Part shown: piece by piece, positions 50,988 through 60,330 of the stretch
Layout of the letters: every line of letters begins with the position of its first letter
How positions within the stretch are numbered: position 1 is the first letter of the stretch
NCBI GenBank assembly: GCA_001636495.1
Contig: KV440964.1
Location: 574,666 to 638,665 of the forward strand
Length of the DNA: 64,000 nt
Origin: Sutcliffiella horikoshii
Lineage (GTDB): Bacteria; Bacillota; Bacilli; Bacillales; Bacillaceae_I
Reading direction: 5' to 3'
Notes under the pieces: generated by a model
Told to the model about the DNA's origin: nothing
The model's input: only the letters and a program-made list of their open reading frames with translations
Database searches by the model: none
Program-made: the position numbers and the translations under genes

Positions 50988-52628
50988 GTGAATCGGTTCC
51001 ATTGGTCAAGGGTGCGCCATAAAGGCTGGGCTCTTGCTAGTCTTCTTTTTATAACGATAATATTAATTCCAAATTTACTTATAGCGGTTGAATTTTTTAC
51101 AGAAGGAAACGAGAACTGGCTTCATATAAGAGAATACTTACTGAAGGATTATCTTCAGAATTCAGTAGTAATCATCATTTTTACTGCGCTTGCGACGATG
51201 CTGATCGGAACAAGTCTTGCGTGGTTGATTACGATTTATCAATTCCCGATGCGAAACTTTCTGAAGTGGGCGCTGATACTTCCATTGGCGATACCGCCAT
51301 ATATTGCGGCATATACTTTCCATGGGATTCTAAATTATACCGGTGTGATTCAGTCCACCTTGCGAAACTCGTTTGATATGCAGGTGAACCAGTCGTATTT
51401 CAACATCATGAGCATACAAGGAGCTATCTTCATTTTTACGGTTACTTTGTTCCCGTACGTTTATGCGATCACGAGAAGCTTCTTCCAGAACTTATCTGCG
51501 TCAGTATTGGAGAATGCAAGATTGCTAGGCGGAAATGATATTGATACTTTTTTCCGGGTTGCACTGCCGATATCAAGGGCGGCGATTGTGGGAAGCGTGA
51601 CACTTGTCATCCTCGAAGTACTGAATGATTATGGAGTTACGAGCTACTTTGGCATTCAGACCATAAGTACTGCCATCTTCCGTACGTGGTATGGAATGAT
51701 GGACCTGGATTCTGCTTTGAAGCTTGCGGGGACCTTGATGGTCATCGTAATGGTCGTCCTGATGTTGGAAAGGATTTTGCGGGGAAGAAAAAAATTCTTT
51801 GATCCTTCCTCCAAAGTTCGTCCAATCCAGCCAAAAAAACTTACCGGAGCAAAGGCTTGGGGAGTATTTGCATACTGCTTCGGAATTTTCACCATCGCAT
51901 TCATCATTCCGTTGCTACAGCTTTTGCGTTGGGCGTTCATGACATATGAAAAAGTGTTTAATGCACAATTTATCGTGCTTGCAAAAAATTCGGTACTTGT
52001 AGCAAGCATTGCATCCGTCATCATTATTTTTATCGCACTAATCATTTCTAACTATACGAGGCTGCAATCAGGCCTATTGACCAAGTTCATTTCAAGAGTG
52101 ACGACACTTGGTTACTCCATACCGGGTGCTGCTATCGCCATCGCCGTCATTACTATCTTCATATCATTAGATCAGTATATTGTGACGTTCTTGGCGCAAT
52201 TCAACTTGAAACCGGAGTTCGTCTTACGTACAACCTTGGTGATGTTGATTTTCGCATATGTAATAAGATTCCTTGCCATCGGGTTCAATAATATTGAAGC
52301 AGGTTTTGAAAAGATAGGTAACAGGTATTCGGAAACGTCACGAATGCTTGGAGCATCTACTTTGAGGACATTCTTCCTTGTCGATCTTCCACTGTTACGT
52401 GGTGCGATTGCAAGTGGGTTTATTCTCGTATTTGTGGATATTCTAAAAGAATTACCATTAACCTTGTTTCTACAGCCATTCAATTTTTCGACGCTTGCCA
52501 CTCAGGCTTTCAAATATGCAAATGATGAACGAGTGCAGGAGGCTTCCATCGCTTCCCTGATGATTATCTTCATAAGTGCGTTGTGTATCTTCATTTTCCA
52601 TCGCGTACTTGATAAGGAGGCAAACTAA
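50988..52628 (+). CDS. Ferric-iron ABC transporter permease (fused double permease)
   Basis: About 546 residues with about 12 helices in two homologous halves, each with a BPD-type coupling motif (ENARLLGGNDIDTFFRVALP and SETSRMLGASTLRTFFLVDLP). This is the FbpB/AfuB type, which forms the whole channel from one chain. Start uncertain: the open frame reaches 50904 but crosses the Fur box and -10 box, so GTG at 50988, ten bases after AAAGGA, is preferred. The stop overlaps the ATPase start by one base. Confidence 0.85.
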   Translation: MNRFHWSRVRHKGWALASLLFITIILIPNLLIAVEFFTEGNENWLHIREYLLKDYLQNSVVIIIFTALATMLIGTSLAWLITIYQFPMRNFLKWALILPLAIPPYIAAYTFHGILNYTGVIQSTLRNSFDMQVNQSYFNIMSIQGAIFIFTVTLFPYVYAITRSFFQNLSASVLENARLLGGNDIDTFFRVALPISRAAIVGSVTLVILEVLNDYGVTSYFGIQTISTAIFRTWYGMMDLDSALKLAGTLMVIVMVVLMLERILRGRKKFFDPSSKVRPIQPKKLTGAKAWGVFAYCFGIFTIAFIIPLLQLLRWAFMTYEKVFNAQFIVLAKNSVLVASIASVIIIFIALIISNYTRLQSGLLTKFISRVTTLGYSIPGAAIAIAVITIFISLDQYIVTFLAQFNLKPEFVLRTTLVMLIFAYVIRFLAIGFNNIEAGFEKIGNRYSETSRMLGASTLRTFFLVDLPLLRGAIASGFILVFVDILKELPLTLFLQPFNFSTLATQAFKYANDERVQEASIASLMIIFISALCIFIFHRVLDKEAN

Positions 52629-53305
52629 TGTTTATCCAGATCAGAGATTTGCAATTCCAATATAAAAATACGAAAAAGAATACGCTCGACCATATTCAGG
52701 TGGATATTAATCGGGGAGAGATTGTTTCCATTCTCGGGAAGAGCGGAAGCGGGAAGAGTACACTGTTACGAATAATAGCTGGCCTTGAGAATCCGACTGC
52801 CGGCAGCATGAAAGTGGATGGAAATGTGATGTTCGATTCAAGGACATTCATTGTCCCTGAAAAGCGTGGAATCGGGGTTGTATTCCAGGACTACGCATTG
52901 TTTCCTCATATGACTGTTGCACAGAACATCAAGTATGGATTGAGAAAGTTGAACCGAAAGCAAAAGCAGGAGCGCCTGGAAGAAATGCTTAGCTTGATTA
53001 ACTTGGCGGAGTACGGCCATCGATATCCGTACGAGCTGAGCGGTGGACAACAGCAGCGTGTGGCCCTTGCACGAGCATTGGCACCGGCACCATCGCTATT
53101 GCTGCTTGATGAGCCTTTCAGCAACTTGGATGCCCACTTACAGGAAAAGATCCGGGACGAACTGAAAGATATTTTGAAGAAAGCTGAGATCACTTCCATT
53201 TTCGTCACCCATGATTTTGCAGACGCCAAAGCTATCGCCGACCGCATTCTATACATTGATGAGGGGCAACTAGTGAACAGAGCCTGTGACTTGGTGATGA
53301 GTTAA
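52628..53305 (+). CDS. Ferric-iron ABC transporter ATPase
   Basis: 225 residues. Walker A GKSGSGKST, Q-loop [13 protein letters not shown], signature LSGGQQQRV, Walker B LLLDEPFSNLD and H-loop VTHDF are intact. Shorter than typical FbpC (about 350), because the C-terminal regulatory (TOBE-like) domain is absent. Third gene of the iron operon. A palindromic terminator follows. Confidence 0.9.
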   Translation: MFIQIRDLQFQYKNTKKNTLDHIQVDINRGEIVSILGKSGSGKSTLLRIIAGLENPTAGSMKVDGNVMFDSRTFIVPEKRGIGVVFQDYALFPHMTVAQNIKYGLRKLNRKQKQERLEEMLSLINLAEYGHRYPYELSGGQQQRVALARALAPAPSLLLLDEPFSNLDAHLQEKIRDELKDILKKAEITSIFVTHDFADAKAIADRILYIDEGQLVNRACDLVMS

Positions 53306-53315
53306 AGGGATAAAG

Positions 53316-53369
53316 AGGGGTCTGACCCTCACCGCTTTACAGCGGTGAAGGTCAGACCCCTTTTTTATT
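53316..53369 (+). terminator. Large palindromic terminator of the iron operon
   Basis: AGGGGTCTGACC(C) pairs with (A)GGTCAGACCCCT, with an inner TCACCGCT/AGCGGTGA stem, then TTTTTTATTT. Such 'GGGGTCTGACC' palindromes also recur in Bacillaceae genomes. Confidence 0.85.
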
Positions 53370-53392
53370 TTTCAACACGCAAATGGATTTTG

Positions 53393-53565
53393 TGGAGGTT
53401 ACAGTGAGGGGTTCTAATGAGGACAATGTTTTGTTGTTTTGAGCAGTGGAGGTAGTCATAGGGGTTCTATGAGGACAATGTTGATGGTATTTGAGCAGTG
53501 GAGGTAGTCATAGGGGCTCTATGAGGACAATATAGGTGGTAATTTAGCAGTGGAGGGAGTCATAT
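53393..53565. repeat. Tandem array, 52-54-bp period, three copies plus a partial one
   Basis: Units begin TGGAGG at 53393, 53447, 53499 and 53551 and carry GTCATAGGGG, CTATGAGGACAAT and TGAGCAG or TTAGCAG. Non-coding; lies between two convergent iron-uptake operons. Confidence 0.85.
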
Positions 53566-53595
53566 GGAACCCCCTCCCTCCAACCATCAAACACC

Positions 53596-54600
53596 TTACT
53601 TCCTCAACAACAAATACATAAAATAAGGCGCCCCAATCAACGCCACCATGATCCCGGCTGGAATTCCGCTATCAATCAAATTCCGTCCGACCGTGTCCGC
53701 AAACAATAACAGCCAGCCCCCAATCAGGATTGCTACTGGGAGAAACAGTTGATTTCTAGGTCCCACCAACGCTTTCGCCATATGAGGTGCCATTAACCCC
53801 ACGAAGGCAATCCCGCCTGTCACCGAGACGGCAGATGCTGCCAGCGCTACTGCCGTCAACAACAATACTACGCGTTCTTTCTCAAGCGAAACCCCGACTC
53901 CAATCGCCACAGGTTCACTCATACCAAGAAGATTCAAGCGGTTGGCTTTATATAACGTAAAAGGAACCAACACAAGCAGCCACGGCAACAAAGCAAGTAT
54001 AAACGGCCAATCTGAGCCCCAAATGTTACCGGCCAACCACTTGGCGATGAAATCCACCTTTACACGCTCAGCAGAAGAAATCAGGATGATCATCATGCCG
54101 GAAAGTGCCATGGAAAAACCTACCCCCACCAACACCAATCTAACAGGCTGAAGTCCACCAACCCTCTGGTAAGAGAACAAATAAATTAACAAGGCTGTAA
54201 TCAGCGCTCCCAAAAATGCAACCGCTGGTAACATATAGACAAATGACCCAACGTTAATCGGAACATACAAGAAGAATACTGAAATAGCCACACCTGCTCC
54301 TGCATTAATCCCGATAATTCCAGGGTCCGCCAAATCGTTACGGGTAATCCCTTGAAGGATAGCACCTGATAACGCAAGCGCCATGCCGGCAAGTATAGTA
54401 ATAACAATGCGTGGAAGCCTGATGGAAAACAAAACAAACTCTTCTTTAAAACTTCCTTGGCCTAACATGGTCGGTATTAACCGGTCGAACGATAGAGATG
54501 CTGGCCCCACTCCGATGCCGACAACAACAGTGAGCATGATAAGTAAAGCTAAAAGTAACAACACGATACGTTGTTTTTTAATAATAGATGGATGAATCAT
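53596..54600 (-). CDS. Siderophore ABC transporter permease (FecCD family), second subunit
   Basis: 334 residues, about ten helices. FecCD signatures: RLPRIVITILAGMALALSGAILQGITRNDLADPGIIGINAGAG, ISVFFLYV, then TGGIAFVGLMAPHMAKALVG and GIPAGIMVALIGAPYFMYLLL at the C-terminus. It pairs with the permease encoded just upstream (four-base overlap) to form the channel for an iron-siderophore complex. Last gene of the minus-strand operon. Confidence 0.92.
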   Translation of the reverse strand: MIHPSIIKKQRIVLLLLALLIMLTVVVGIGVGPASLSFDRLIPTMLGQGSFKEEFVLFSIRLPRIVITILAGMALALSGAILQGITRNDLADPGIIGINAGAGVAISVFFLYVPINVGSFVYMLPAVAFLGALITALLIYLFSYQRVGGLQPVRLVLVGVGFSMALSGMMIILISSAERVKVDFIAKWLAGNIWGSDWPFILALLPWLLVLVPFTLYKANRLNLLGMSEPVAIGVGVSLEKERVVLLLTAVALAASAVSVTGGIAFVGLMAPHMAKALVGPRNQLFLPVAILIGGWLLLFADTVGRNLIDSGIPAGIMVALIGAPYFMYLLLRK

Positions 54601-55610
54601 GAGAATGCTTTCCCTCCTTTACGGACAATGACAAGGAAGAAGGGGAGCCCGACCATTGCAACGATAGCAGCTACTGGCGTTTCAAAAGGTGCGTTGATGG
54701 TACGTCCCACCGTATCTGCAAAAAGCATAAAGGTTGCGCCAACCAAAGCAGACATCGGCAAGATAAAGCGGTAGTCCGTTCCCACGATGGCGCGAACGAT
54801 ATGAGGGACCATCAACCCGATAAAAGCCATATTCCCGACCAGCGCAACAGAAGCACCAGTCAATAAGATGATGACGACAAATAATACCGCCTTGATCCTG
54901 GCAATCTTTTGTCCCAGTCCGACAGCCACTTCCTCGCTAAGGCTGAGAATTGTCAGCTGTCTGGAGAGATAAAGCGCCACGAGCAAACCAACCGTAATCA
55001 ATGGAATGATTAGTTGAAGTTGCCCCCACGTGGTCCCAATAATCCCACCGGCTGTCCACATAGAGACATTCCGTGACAATTTAAAGGTCAAAGCCACTCC
55101 TTCCGCAATCGCAAAAAGAAAAGCGGAAACAGCAGCACCCGCAAGGACGATGCGAAGAGGAGAGAATCCGCCCTTTTTCAACGAGCCTAAACCAAATACC
55201 ATAATTGCCCCTACAGCTGCCCCAATAAAACAAGCAATAGTGATTCCGTAGTAGTTAATAGAAGGAAAGAATGCCAAGGTAATAGCAAGGGCAGCGTTCG
55301 CCCCAGCCGTCAAACCGAGCAGTCCAGGATCTGCAAGAGGGTTTCGAGTCATTCCTTGCATGATGGCGCCAGCAACCGATAGCCCTGCACCTACAAAGAT
55401 AGCCGCTACTTCACGTGGAAGCCTTATTTCTCGGATGATCAGGATTTTATCCCCGCTCGTTGCCGGTGATGTTAAGGCCAACCATACATCCCGAATAGTA
55501 GTATCTGCCGCCCCAAACACCATTGCAGCAAAAAACACCGCCCCAAAGACGATGAGCGCACAAATTAATTTAATTGTAAAAGGAATGCCTCGTTCCATCG
55601 TAATCTTCAT
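54597..55610 (-). CDS. Siderophore ABC transporter permease (FecCD family), first subunit
   Basis: 337 residues, about ten helices, with RLPREVAAIFVGAGLSVAGAIMQGMTRNPLADPGLLGL, then LVGNMAFIGLMVPHIVRAIVG and ETPVAAIVAMVGLPFFLVIV. I chose the ATG at 55610 after GATGAGG; the frame continues to 55673 but without a ribosome site. The binding-protein gene ends 69 bases upstream. Confidence 0.92.
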   Translation of the reverse strand: MKITMERGIPFTIKLICALIVFGAVFFAAMVFGAADTTIRDVWLALTSPATSGDKILIIREIRLPREVAAIFVGAGLSVAGAIMQGMTRNPLADPGLLGLTAGANAALAITLAFFPSINYYGITIACFIGAAVGAIMVFGLGSLKKGGFSPLRIVLAGAAVSAFLFAIAEGVALTFKLSRNVSMWTAGGIIGTTWGQLQLIIPLITVGLLVALYLSRQLTILSLSEEVAVGLGQKIARIKAVLFVVIILLTGASVALVGNMAFIGLMVPHIVRAIVGTDYRFILPMSALVGATFMLFADTVGRTINAPFETPVAAIVAMVGLPFFLVIVRKGGKAFS

Positions 55611-55679
55611 GTACCTCATCTTTTCTTTTATAGAATAAGAGGGACCCTCTAATAAAAGAAGAATCCCCCACAAAAGGTT

Positions 55680-56621
55680 TTAGTTTCCTAAAAAGCTATC
55701 CTTAAAGAACTCCAATTGGAAATCAAGGGAAATCGGATCATTAAAATAGAACTCTTTCGCATCCGCTTCATAAACCTGCCCATTCTTCACAGCAGGAATA
55801 TTTTTATACGTATCCGTTTCCTGGAAAGATGTATCTCCCTCGGAATTTTTACTGAAAACCATATGATCCCCAGCAAACTCAGGCAACACTTCAAAAGAAA
55901 GCGTATAGTATCCAGCTTCTAAAGCTTCTTCTTTGACTTTCTCGGGCATCTTCAACTTCATTTCTTGATACAGGATCTCTGTGCCGCGTCCCCAGTTGTC
56001 GCCGAAAACGTAAAGCTCTTTATCAAAGTTTTCAATGACAGAGACAGTAGCATCTTCCCCAATCTTAGCGCGGATCTCTTCGCCAGCTTCTTGAGCGCGT
56101 GCCTTGAAGTCATCCACCCATTTTTGAGCTTCTTCTTCTTTGTTTAACAACTTTCCAATCTCTACATGTTGTGTAAGGTAATCCACTTTCCCGTATGTGT
56201 ACGCGACAGTAGGAGCAATTTCTCCAAGCTTGTCAAGATTGTTCGCATTGGAGGCAGCGATAATTAAGTCTGGTTCTAACTCAATGATTTTCTCCAAATC
56301 TTGATCACTTACTACTTCCGCATTTTTCAGGTATTCTTCGTAACGAGGATTGTCCATTGCCCATGAATCCGTCCCGACAATATTGTTTCCAAGGGCCATG
56401 ACATTTCCAGCTACGAAAGAGTTGATGACAACGATTCTTTGTGGATTTGCTGGAACTTCAATGGGCCCAGTTTCAGCTTCATACGTGATGGTTTCTGAGG
56501 AGGAAGCAGTTCCTTCATTGGAATGATCAGCATTGTTATTACTTGCATTATTATTTGTGTTACCGCAGGCACTAACGACCAGCAATAGCAGGAATACGAA
56601 GGGAATCATTATTTTTTTCAT
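55680..56621 (-). CDS. Iron-siderophore binding lipoprotein (FhuD-like)
   Basis: 313 residues. Signal peptide with lipobox VSAC, an Asn/Ser linker, then a class III binding fold: ANPQRIVVINSFVAGNVMALG, KIIELEPDLIIAA, TYGKVDYLTQHVEIGKLLNKEEEAQKW and IENFDKELYVFGDNWGRG. The pattern is closest to hydroxamate-siderophore binders (FhuD/YxeB type); the exact siderophore is not readable. Its start lies inside the end of the ATPase gene (50-base overlap) with AAAGGAG upstream. Confidence 0.88.
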   Translation of the reverse strand: MKKIMIPFVFLLLLVVSACGNTNNNASNNNADHSNEGTASSSETITYEAETGPIEVPANPQRIVVINSFVAGNVMALGNNIVGTDSWAMDNPRYEEYLKNAEVVSDQDLEKIIELEPDLIIAASNANNLDKLGEIAPTVAYTYGKVDYLTQHVEIGKLLNKEEEAQKWVDDFKARAQEAGEEIRAKIGEDATVSVIENFDKELYVFGDNWGRGTEILYQEMKLKMPEKVKEEALEAGYYTLSFEVLPEFAGDHMVFSKNSEGDTSFQETDTYKNIPAVKNGQVYEADAKEFYFNDPISLDFQLEFFKDSFLGN

Positions 56622-57417
56622 TGTTGTTTTCTCCTTTAAGTAGGTTATAAGTTAAACACATTGGCTTATTTGTTCGTGGGTCTCGGCCTATTTCGGCGTC
56701 TATTTGAAATACCCTTCTTAACACATCACGCGTTATTACTTCTTCGCAATTACCTGATTTGATGATGTTTCCATCTTTTAAGGCAAGGAGATAATCTGCG
56801 AATCTTGCTGCCTGATTTAAATCGTGCAGCACCATAATGATGGTGCGTCCCTGCTCGCGGTTGAGCCGTTGCAATAGCTCCAACACTTCCAACTGATGTG
56901 CCATATCCAGGTAGGTGGTAGGTTCATCTAGGAAGATGATTTCTGTTTCCTGAGCAAGCGCCATCGCAATCCATACGCGCTGTCGTTGTCCACCTGAGAG
57001 CGCATCAACAGGACGATATTTATATTCTGTTGTCCCCGTCACCTCAAGTGCCCAGTCGATCACTTCATAATCCTTTTTGGTCAAACGCCCAAATCCTTTT
57101 TGGTAAGGAAAACGACCATAGGAGACAAGCTCCCCGACTGTTAATCCGCTTACACTTTCAGGTGTTTGAGGGAGAATAGCCATTTTTTTAGCGAGTGATT
57201 TAGTATTTTCCTTGGCGATTTCCTGTCCGTCTAGCAAAATGGTTCCAGACTGGTGGGTGATGATTCTGGTGATGGCTTTTAAAAGAGTGGATTTCCCGCA
57301 ACCATTGGATCCGATGATGGTGGTAATCTGCTTATCTGGTATGTCGATGGATAAGTCCTTTATGATCAAGCGTTCACCGTAACCGATGTTCAGATCTTTT
57401 GTGTGTAGGCGAACCAT
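56572..57417 (-). CDS. Siderophore ABC transporter ATPase (FecE/FhuC/YusV-like)
   Basis: 281 residues. Walker A GSNGCGKST, Q-loop ILPQTPESV, signature [17 protein letters not shown], Walker B IIFLDEPTTYLDM and H-loop VLHDLNQA are intact; the core matches iron-siderophore ATPases. The last about 20 residues (after PMCLTYNLLKG) read through the ribosome site and start of the next gene and look like a recent extension caused by loss of the normal stop. First gene of the operon behind a Fur box. Confidence 0.9.
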   Translation of the reverse strand: MVRLHTKDLNIGYGERLIIKDLSIDIPDKQITTIIGSNGCGKSTLLKAITRIITHQSGTILLDGQEIAKENTKSLAKKMAILPQTPESVSGLTVGELVSYGRFPYQKGFGRLTKKDYEVIDWALEVTGTTEYKYRPVDALSGGQRQRVWIAMALAQETEIIFLDEPTTYLDMAHQLEVLELLQRLNREQGRTIIMVLHDLNQAARFADYLLALKDGNIIKSGNCEEVITRDVLRRVFQIDAEIGRDPRTNKPMCLTYNLLKGENNNEKNNDSLRIPAIAGR

Positions 57418-57440
57418 TATGTAACCCCCAGTTTATAGTA

Positions 57441-57471
57441 AGTTTACACTAGTGATAATGATTATCAATTT
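57441..57471 (-). promoter_or_regulatory. Promoter and Fur box of the siderophore operon
   Basis: On the minus strand TTGATA, 16 bases, TAAACT. The Fur box TGATAATGATTATCAATTT (57453-57471, plus-strand reading) covers the -35 and matches the 19-base consensus closely. Confidence 0.85.
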
Positions 57472-57619
57472 CGTTACAAGTATTACTATAAGACTATCAA
57501 TTATAGTTGTCAATGCCTAATTGAGAAATATTTTCAGTCAAAAGCAAGCAGTGGAGCAAGGGAGGATAAACTATGCTACTATCAAAGGATAAAATGTAAA
57601 ATTTAGGTGGTGAAGCTTC

Positions 57620-60283
57620 ATGGACAGATTTCCAGAGGGGATTACATTTACGTATAAGTGGCGCACGTATCAACAAAGGGTGATAGAGTCCCTAGACGAA
57701 CATTTACAAAATAAGCATCTTCATTTAATAGCCCCTCCAGGTTCAGGGAAGACAGTGTTAGGACTCGAAGTAATGCTGCGTATCAATGGGCCAACGCTGA
57801 TTCTCGCTCCGACACTCGCCATAAAGAATCAATGGTTAGATAGGTTTCTAGAGCTTTTTTTGCAAGATAGTGTTGTGCCTGATTGGATTTCCATGAAACT
57901 AAGTGACCCAAAATTCTTGACGATCACCACTTATCAAGCCCTGCATAGTGCCATGACAAATCAAGGGAGTGAAGAAGAGAGTGGTGAGATCATCCCAGAA
58001 GGCACTATCTATAAAATGGAGCAGGCCGGTTTTAAAACACTCATCATGGATGAAGCTCACCACTTAAGGGCTTCTTGGTGGAAAAGTACGTTAACGTTCC
58101 GGAAAAGTCTGGAGAATCCCACTATGGTTGCATTAACGGCAACGCCACCTTATGATGTTTCCTTTTCGGAGTGGCAACGATATATAGAACTTTGTGGACC
58201 GATAGATTTAGAGATTAGTGTACCTGAATTGATGCTTGAGCATGATTTGTGCCCACACCAGGACTATGTTTTTATGTCTACACCCTCAAAGGTGGAGAGG
58301 GACATCATTAAGAAATATCGGAATGATATAAAATCATATAAACAGGATTTAGTGAACAACCAAGCTTTTATCACGATCCTACAACAACATCCTTGGATTA
58401 CGGAGCCGGAAAAACATTTAGAAGAGTTGTTGGCAGATCCAGCTTACTTTTCTAGCTTATTGATCTTTTTAAATGAAGCAACAGACTTGGAGTGGAAAGA
58501 CTATGAACATATCCTTGGAACGAAAAAAAAATCACTCCCGAAATTAGACTTAGAATGGTTGGAAGTATTATTAACCGGCTTTCTTTTTAAAGACGCTTAC
58601 ACCATGGCTGCTAATGAAATGCTGGTAAAAGAGTTAAAGAAAAGGCTAAGTCGTTCTGGTGCGATAGAAAGAAGAAAGGTTCAGTTGGAATCTACGAAAA
58701 GAGTGGATCGGATGCTTCTGACGAGCGCCTCAAAGTTAAGCAGTATGGCAGAGATTGTGGCTTTTGAATCCAGTGTATTAAAAGAAAGATTGCGGATGGT
58801 CATTTTAACGGATTATATCCGGATGGAGGATATGCCAAAAACGCTGGAGGACGAGAAGCCATTAAGCAGATTGGGAGTCATTCCTATTTTTGAGTTGCTT
58901 AGAAGAAAGAAGATAGAAGGGGTCAAGCTAGGTGTACTTTGCGGCGCCATTGCTATTTTTCCAAAAGAGGGGATAGCGGCGTTACATGAGTTAATAAATA
59001 AAGAGTCCATGAATAGTGAAGACATTCGAGTGAAGCCGCTTTTATATGATGACGCTTATGTCACCTTGGAAATGAAGGGAGCACATAACCAACAACTTGT
59101 TAAGATAATGACGGCAATGTTCACAGCAGGGGAGATTCACGTGTTGACCGGCACGACTGCATTGTTGGGAGAAGGATGGGATGCGCCGAGTATTAATTCA
59201 ATGATTCTTGCTTCCTATGTTGGCTCCTTTATGCTCTCCAATCAGATGAGGGGAAGGGCGATCAGGGTGGAACGCGGGAATGACGAAAAGACCTCCACCA
59301 TTTGGCATCTAGTCTGCATCGATCCGACCGATAAAGCTGCGGGATACGATATGGCAACCTTGACTAGGCGATTCAAAGGATTTGTTGGGGTATCCTATGA
59401 CGGAGAAATAATTGAAAATGGACTAGAAAGAATAGGACTTCCTCGTTCTCCGATAAAACCAGGGGAATGGAAAGATTCCAATACACGAATGAAAGAGCAT
59501 GCCAAAGAACGACACGCATTCAAAAACCATTGGCAACACGCGATAGATAAGAGTGAAGGGAAGAAGATGGTAGAGGAGATAACCTTCCAACCGGATGTGG
59601 TCCCAAACAGCGCTATTTTCCCATTTACCATCAAGGCATTGTTGTTCCAAGCGATAATAGGTGGCATCATTACGTTCTTTGAGTCTTTGCAGGTGGTCGC
59701 CAGAAGTAATTCCTGGAGAGGTTTGTTGATCCTTCTGGTGTTCACACTTTCCATTTCAGTTCTGGTAACACTTCCAAGAGTAATAAAAGGGCTTTGGCTG
59801 TGGGTTAGGTACGGAACGGTAGAGACGAGTGCGAAGGAGATTGGGGAGACAGTTCTTCATACGTTGCACCACGGCGGGCAAGTGAAAACAGATAAGAAGC
59901 GATTTACAATAAAAGCGGAGGATACATTTAAAAATGGGATCATCCATTTTTGGATAGATGGGGGGACGAAATTCGAGCAAGTACTATTGCTGCAATCCGT
60001 CCAAGAGATTCATCTTCCCATTGATAATCCGCGCTATTTGATTAAGCGAAAATCAAGCTTTGGGCCATTTGCTTCCACTGATTATCACGCAGTGCCAGAG
60101 GAAATCGGCAGAAACAAACAAGCTGCCGAACACTTTCACCAACAATGGTCCAAAAGGATCGGGAAAGCAGAACTCATCTACACCCGTACCCTAGAAGGCA
60201 GAAAAGAATTGTTGAAAGCCCGTACCAACTCTCTTAGCTCAAATCTCACCGAGAATTCCGAGCGTTACTCTGTGTGGAGATAA
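57620..60283 (+). CDS. Large SF2 (DEAD/DEAH) helicase with two membrane segments
   Basis: 887 residues. The helicase core is complete: Walker A APPGSGKT (38-45), DEAH (144-147), TATPP (173-177), a second RecA domain with LTGTTALLGEGWDAPSIN (508-525) and arginine-finger motif QMRGRAIRV (541-549). Between the RecA domains lies a helical insert (about 215-390). After the core come two hydrophobic segments (about 666-690 and 699-719) and a soluble C-terminal domain to 887. I do not recognise a named family. The DEAH core resembles type I/III restriction-like and UvrB-like ATPases, but there is no nuclease or methylase domain here or next door. Ribosome site AGGTGGTGA; transcribed alone. Confidence 0.85.
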   Translation: MDRFPEGITFTYKWRTYQQRVIESLDEHLQNKHLHLIAPPGSGKTVLGLEVMLRINGPTLILAPTLAIKNQWLDRFLELFLQDSVVPDWISMKLSDPKFLTITTYQALHSAMTNQGSEEESGEIIPEGTIYKMEQAGFKTLIMDEAHHLRASWWKSTLTFRKSLENPTMVALTATPPYDVSFSEWQRYIELCGPIDLEISVPELMLEHDLCPHQDYVFMSTPSKVERDIIKKYRNDIKSYKQDLVNNQAFITILQQHPWITEPEKHLEELLADPAYFSSLLIFLNEATDLEWKDYEHILGTKKKSLPKLDLEWLEVLLTGFLFKDAYTMAANEMLVKELKKRLSRSGAIERRKVQLESTKRVDRMLLTSASKLSSMAEIVAFESSVLKERLRMVILTDYIRMEDMPKTLEDEKPLSRLGVIPIFELLRRKKIEGVKLGVLCGAIAIFPKEGIAALHELINKESMNSEDIRVKPLLYDDAYVTLEMKGAHNQQLVKIMTAMFTAGEIHVLTGTTALLGEGWDAPSINSMILASYVGSFMLSNQMRGRAIRVERGNDEKTSTIWHLVCIDPTDKAAGYDMATLTRRFKGFVGVSYDGEIIENGLERIGLPRSPIKPGEWKDSNTRMKEHAKERHAFKNHWQHAIDKSEGKKMVEEITFQPDVVPNSAIFPFTIKALLFQAIIGGIITFFESLQVVARSNSWRGLLILLVFTLSISVLVTLPRVIKGLWLWVRYGTVETSAKEIGETVLHTLHHGGQVKTDKKRFTIKAEDTFKNGIIHFWIDGGTKFEQVLLLQSVQEIHLPIDNPRYLIKRKSSFGPFASTDYHAVPEEIGRNKQAAEHFHQQWSKRIGKAELIYTRTLEGRKELLKARTNSLSSNLTENSERYSVWR

Positions 60284-60284
60284 A

Positions 60285-60330
60285 AAAGAAGGTGCCATTC
60301 CTCCTTATATGGAGTGGTGGCACCTTCTGG
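60285..60330. terminator. Bidirectional terminator between the helicase and potD
   Basis: AGAAGGTGCCA pairs perfectly with TGGCACCTTCT, with inner CCTCC/GGAGT arms; A-run before and T-rich sequence after, so it serves both convergent units. Confidence 0.85.

Noticed and set aside
59130-59145. CACGTG inside the helicase gene as a second parS
   Set aside because: Only the six central bases match; the flanks do not.
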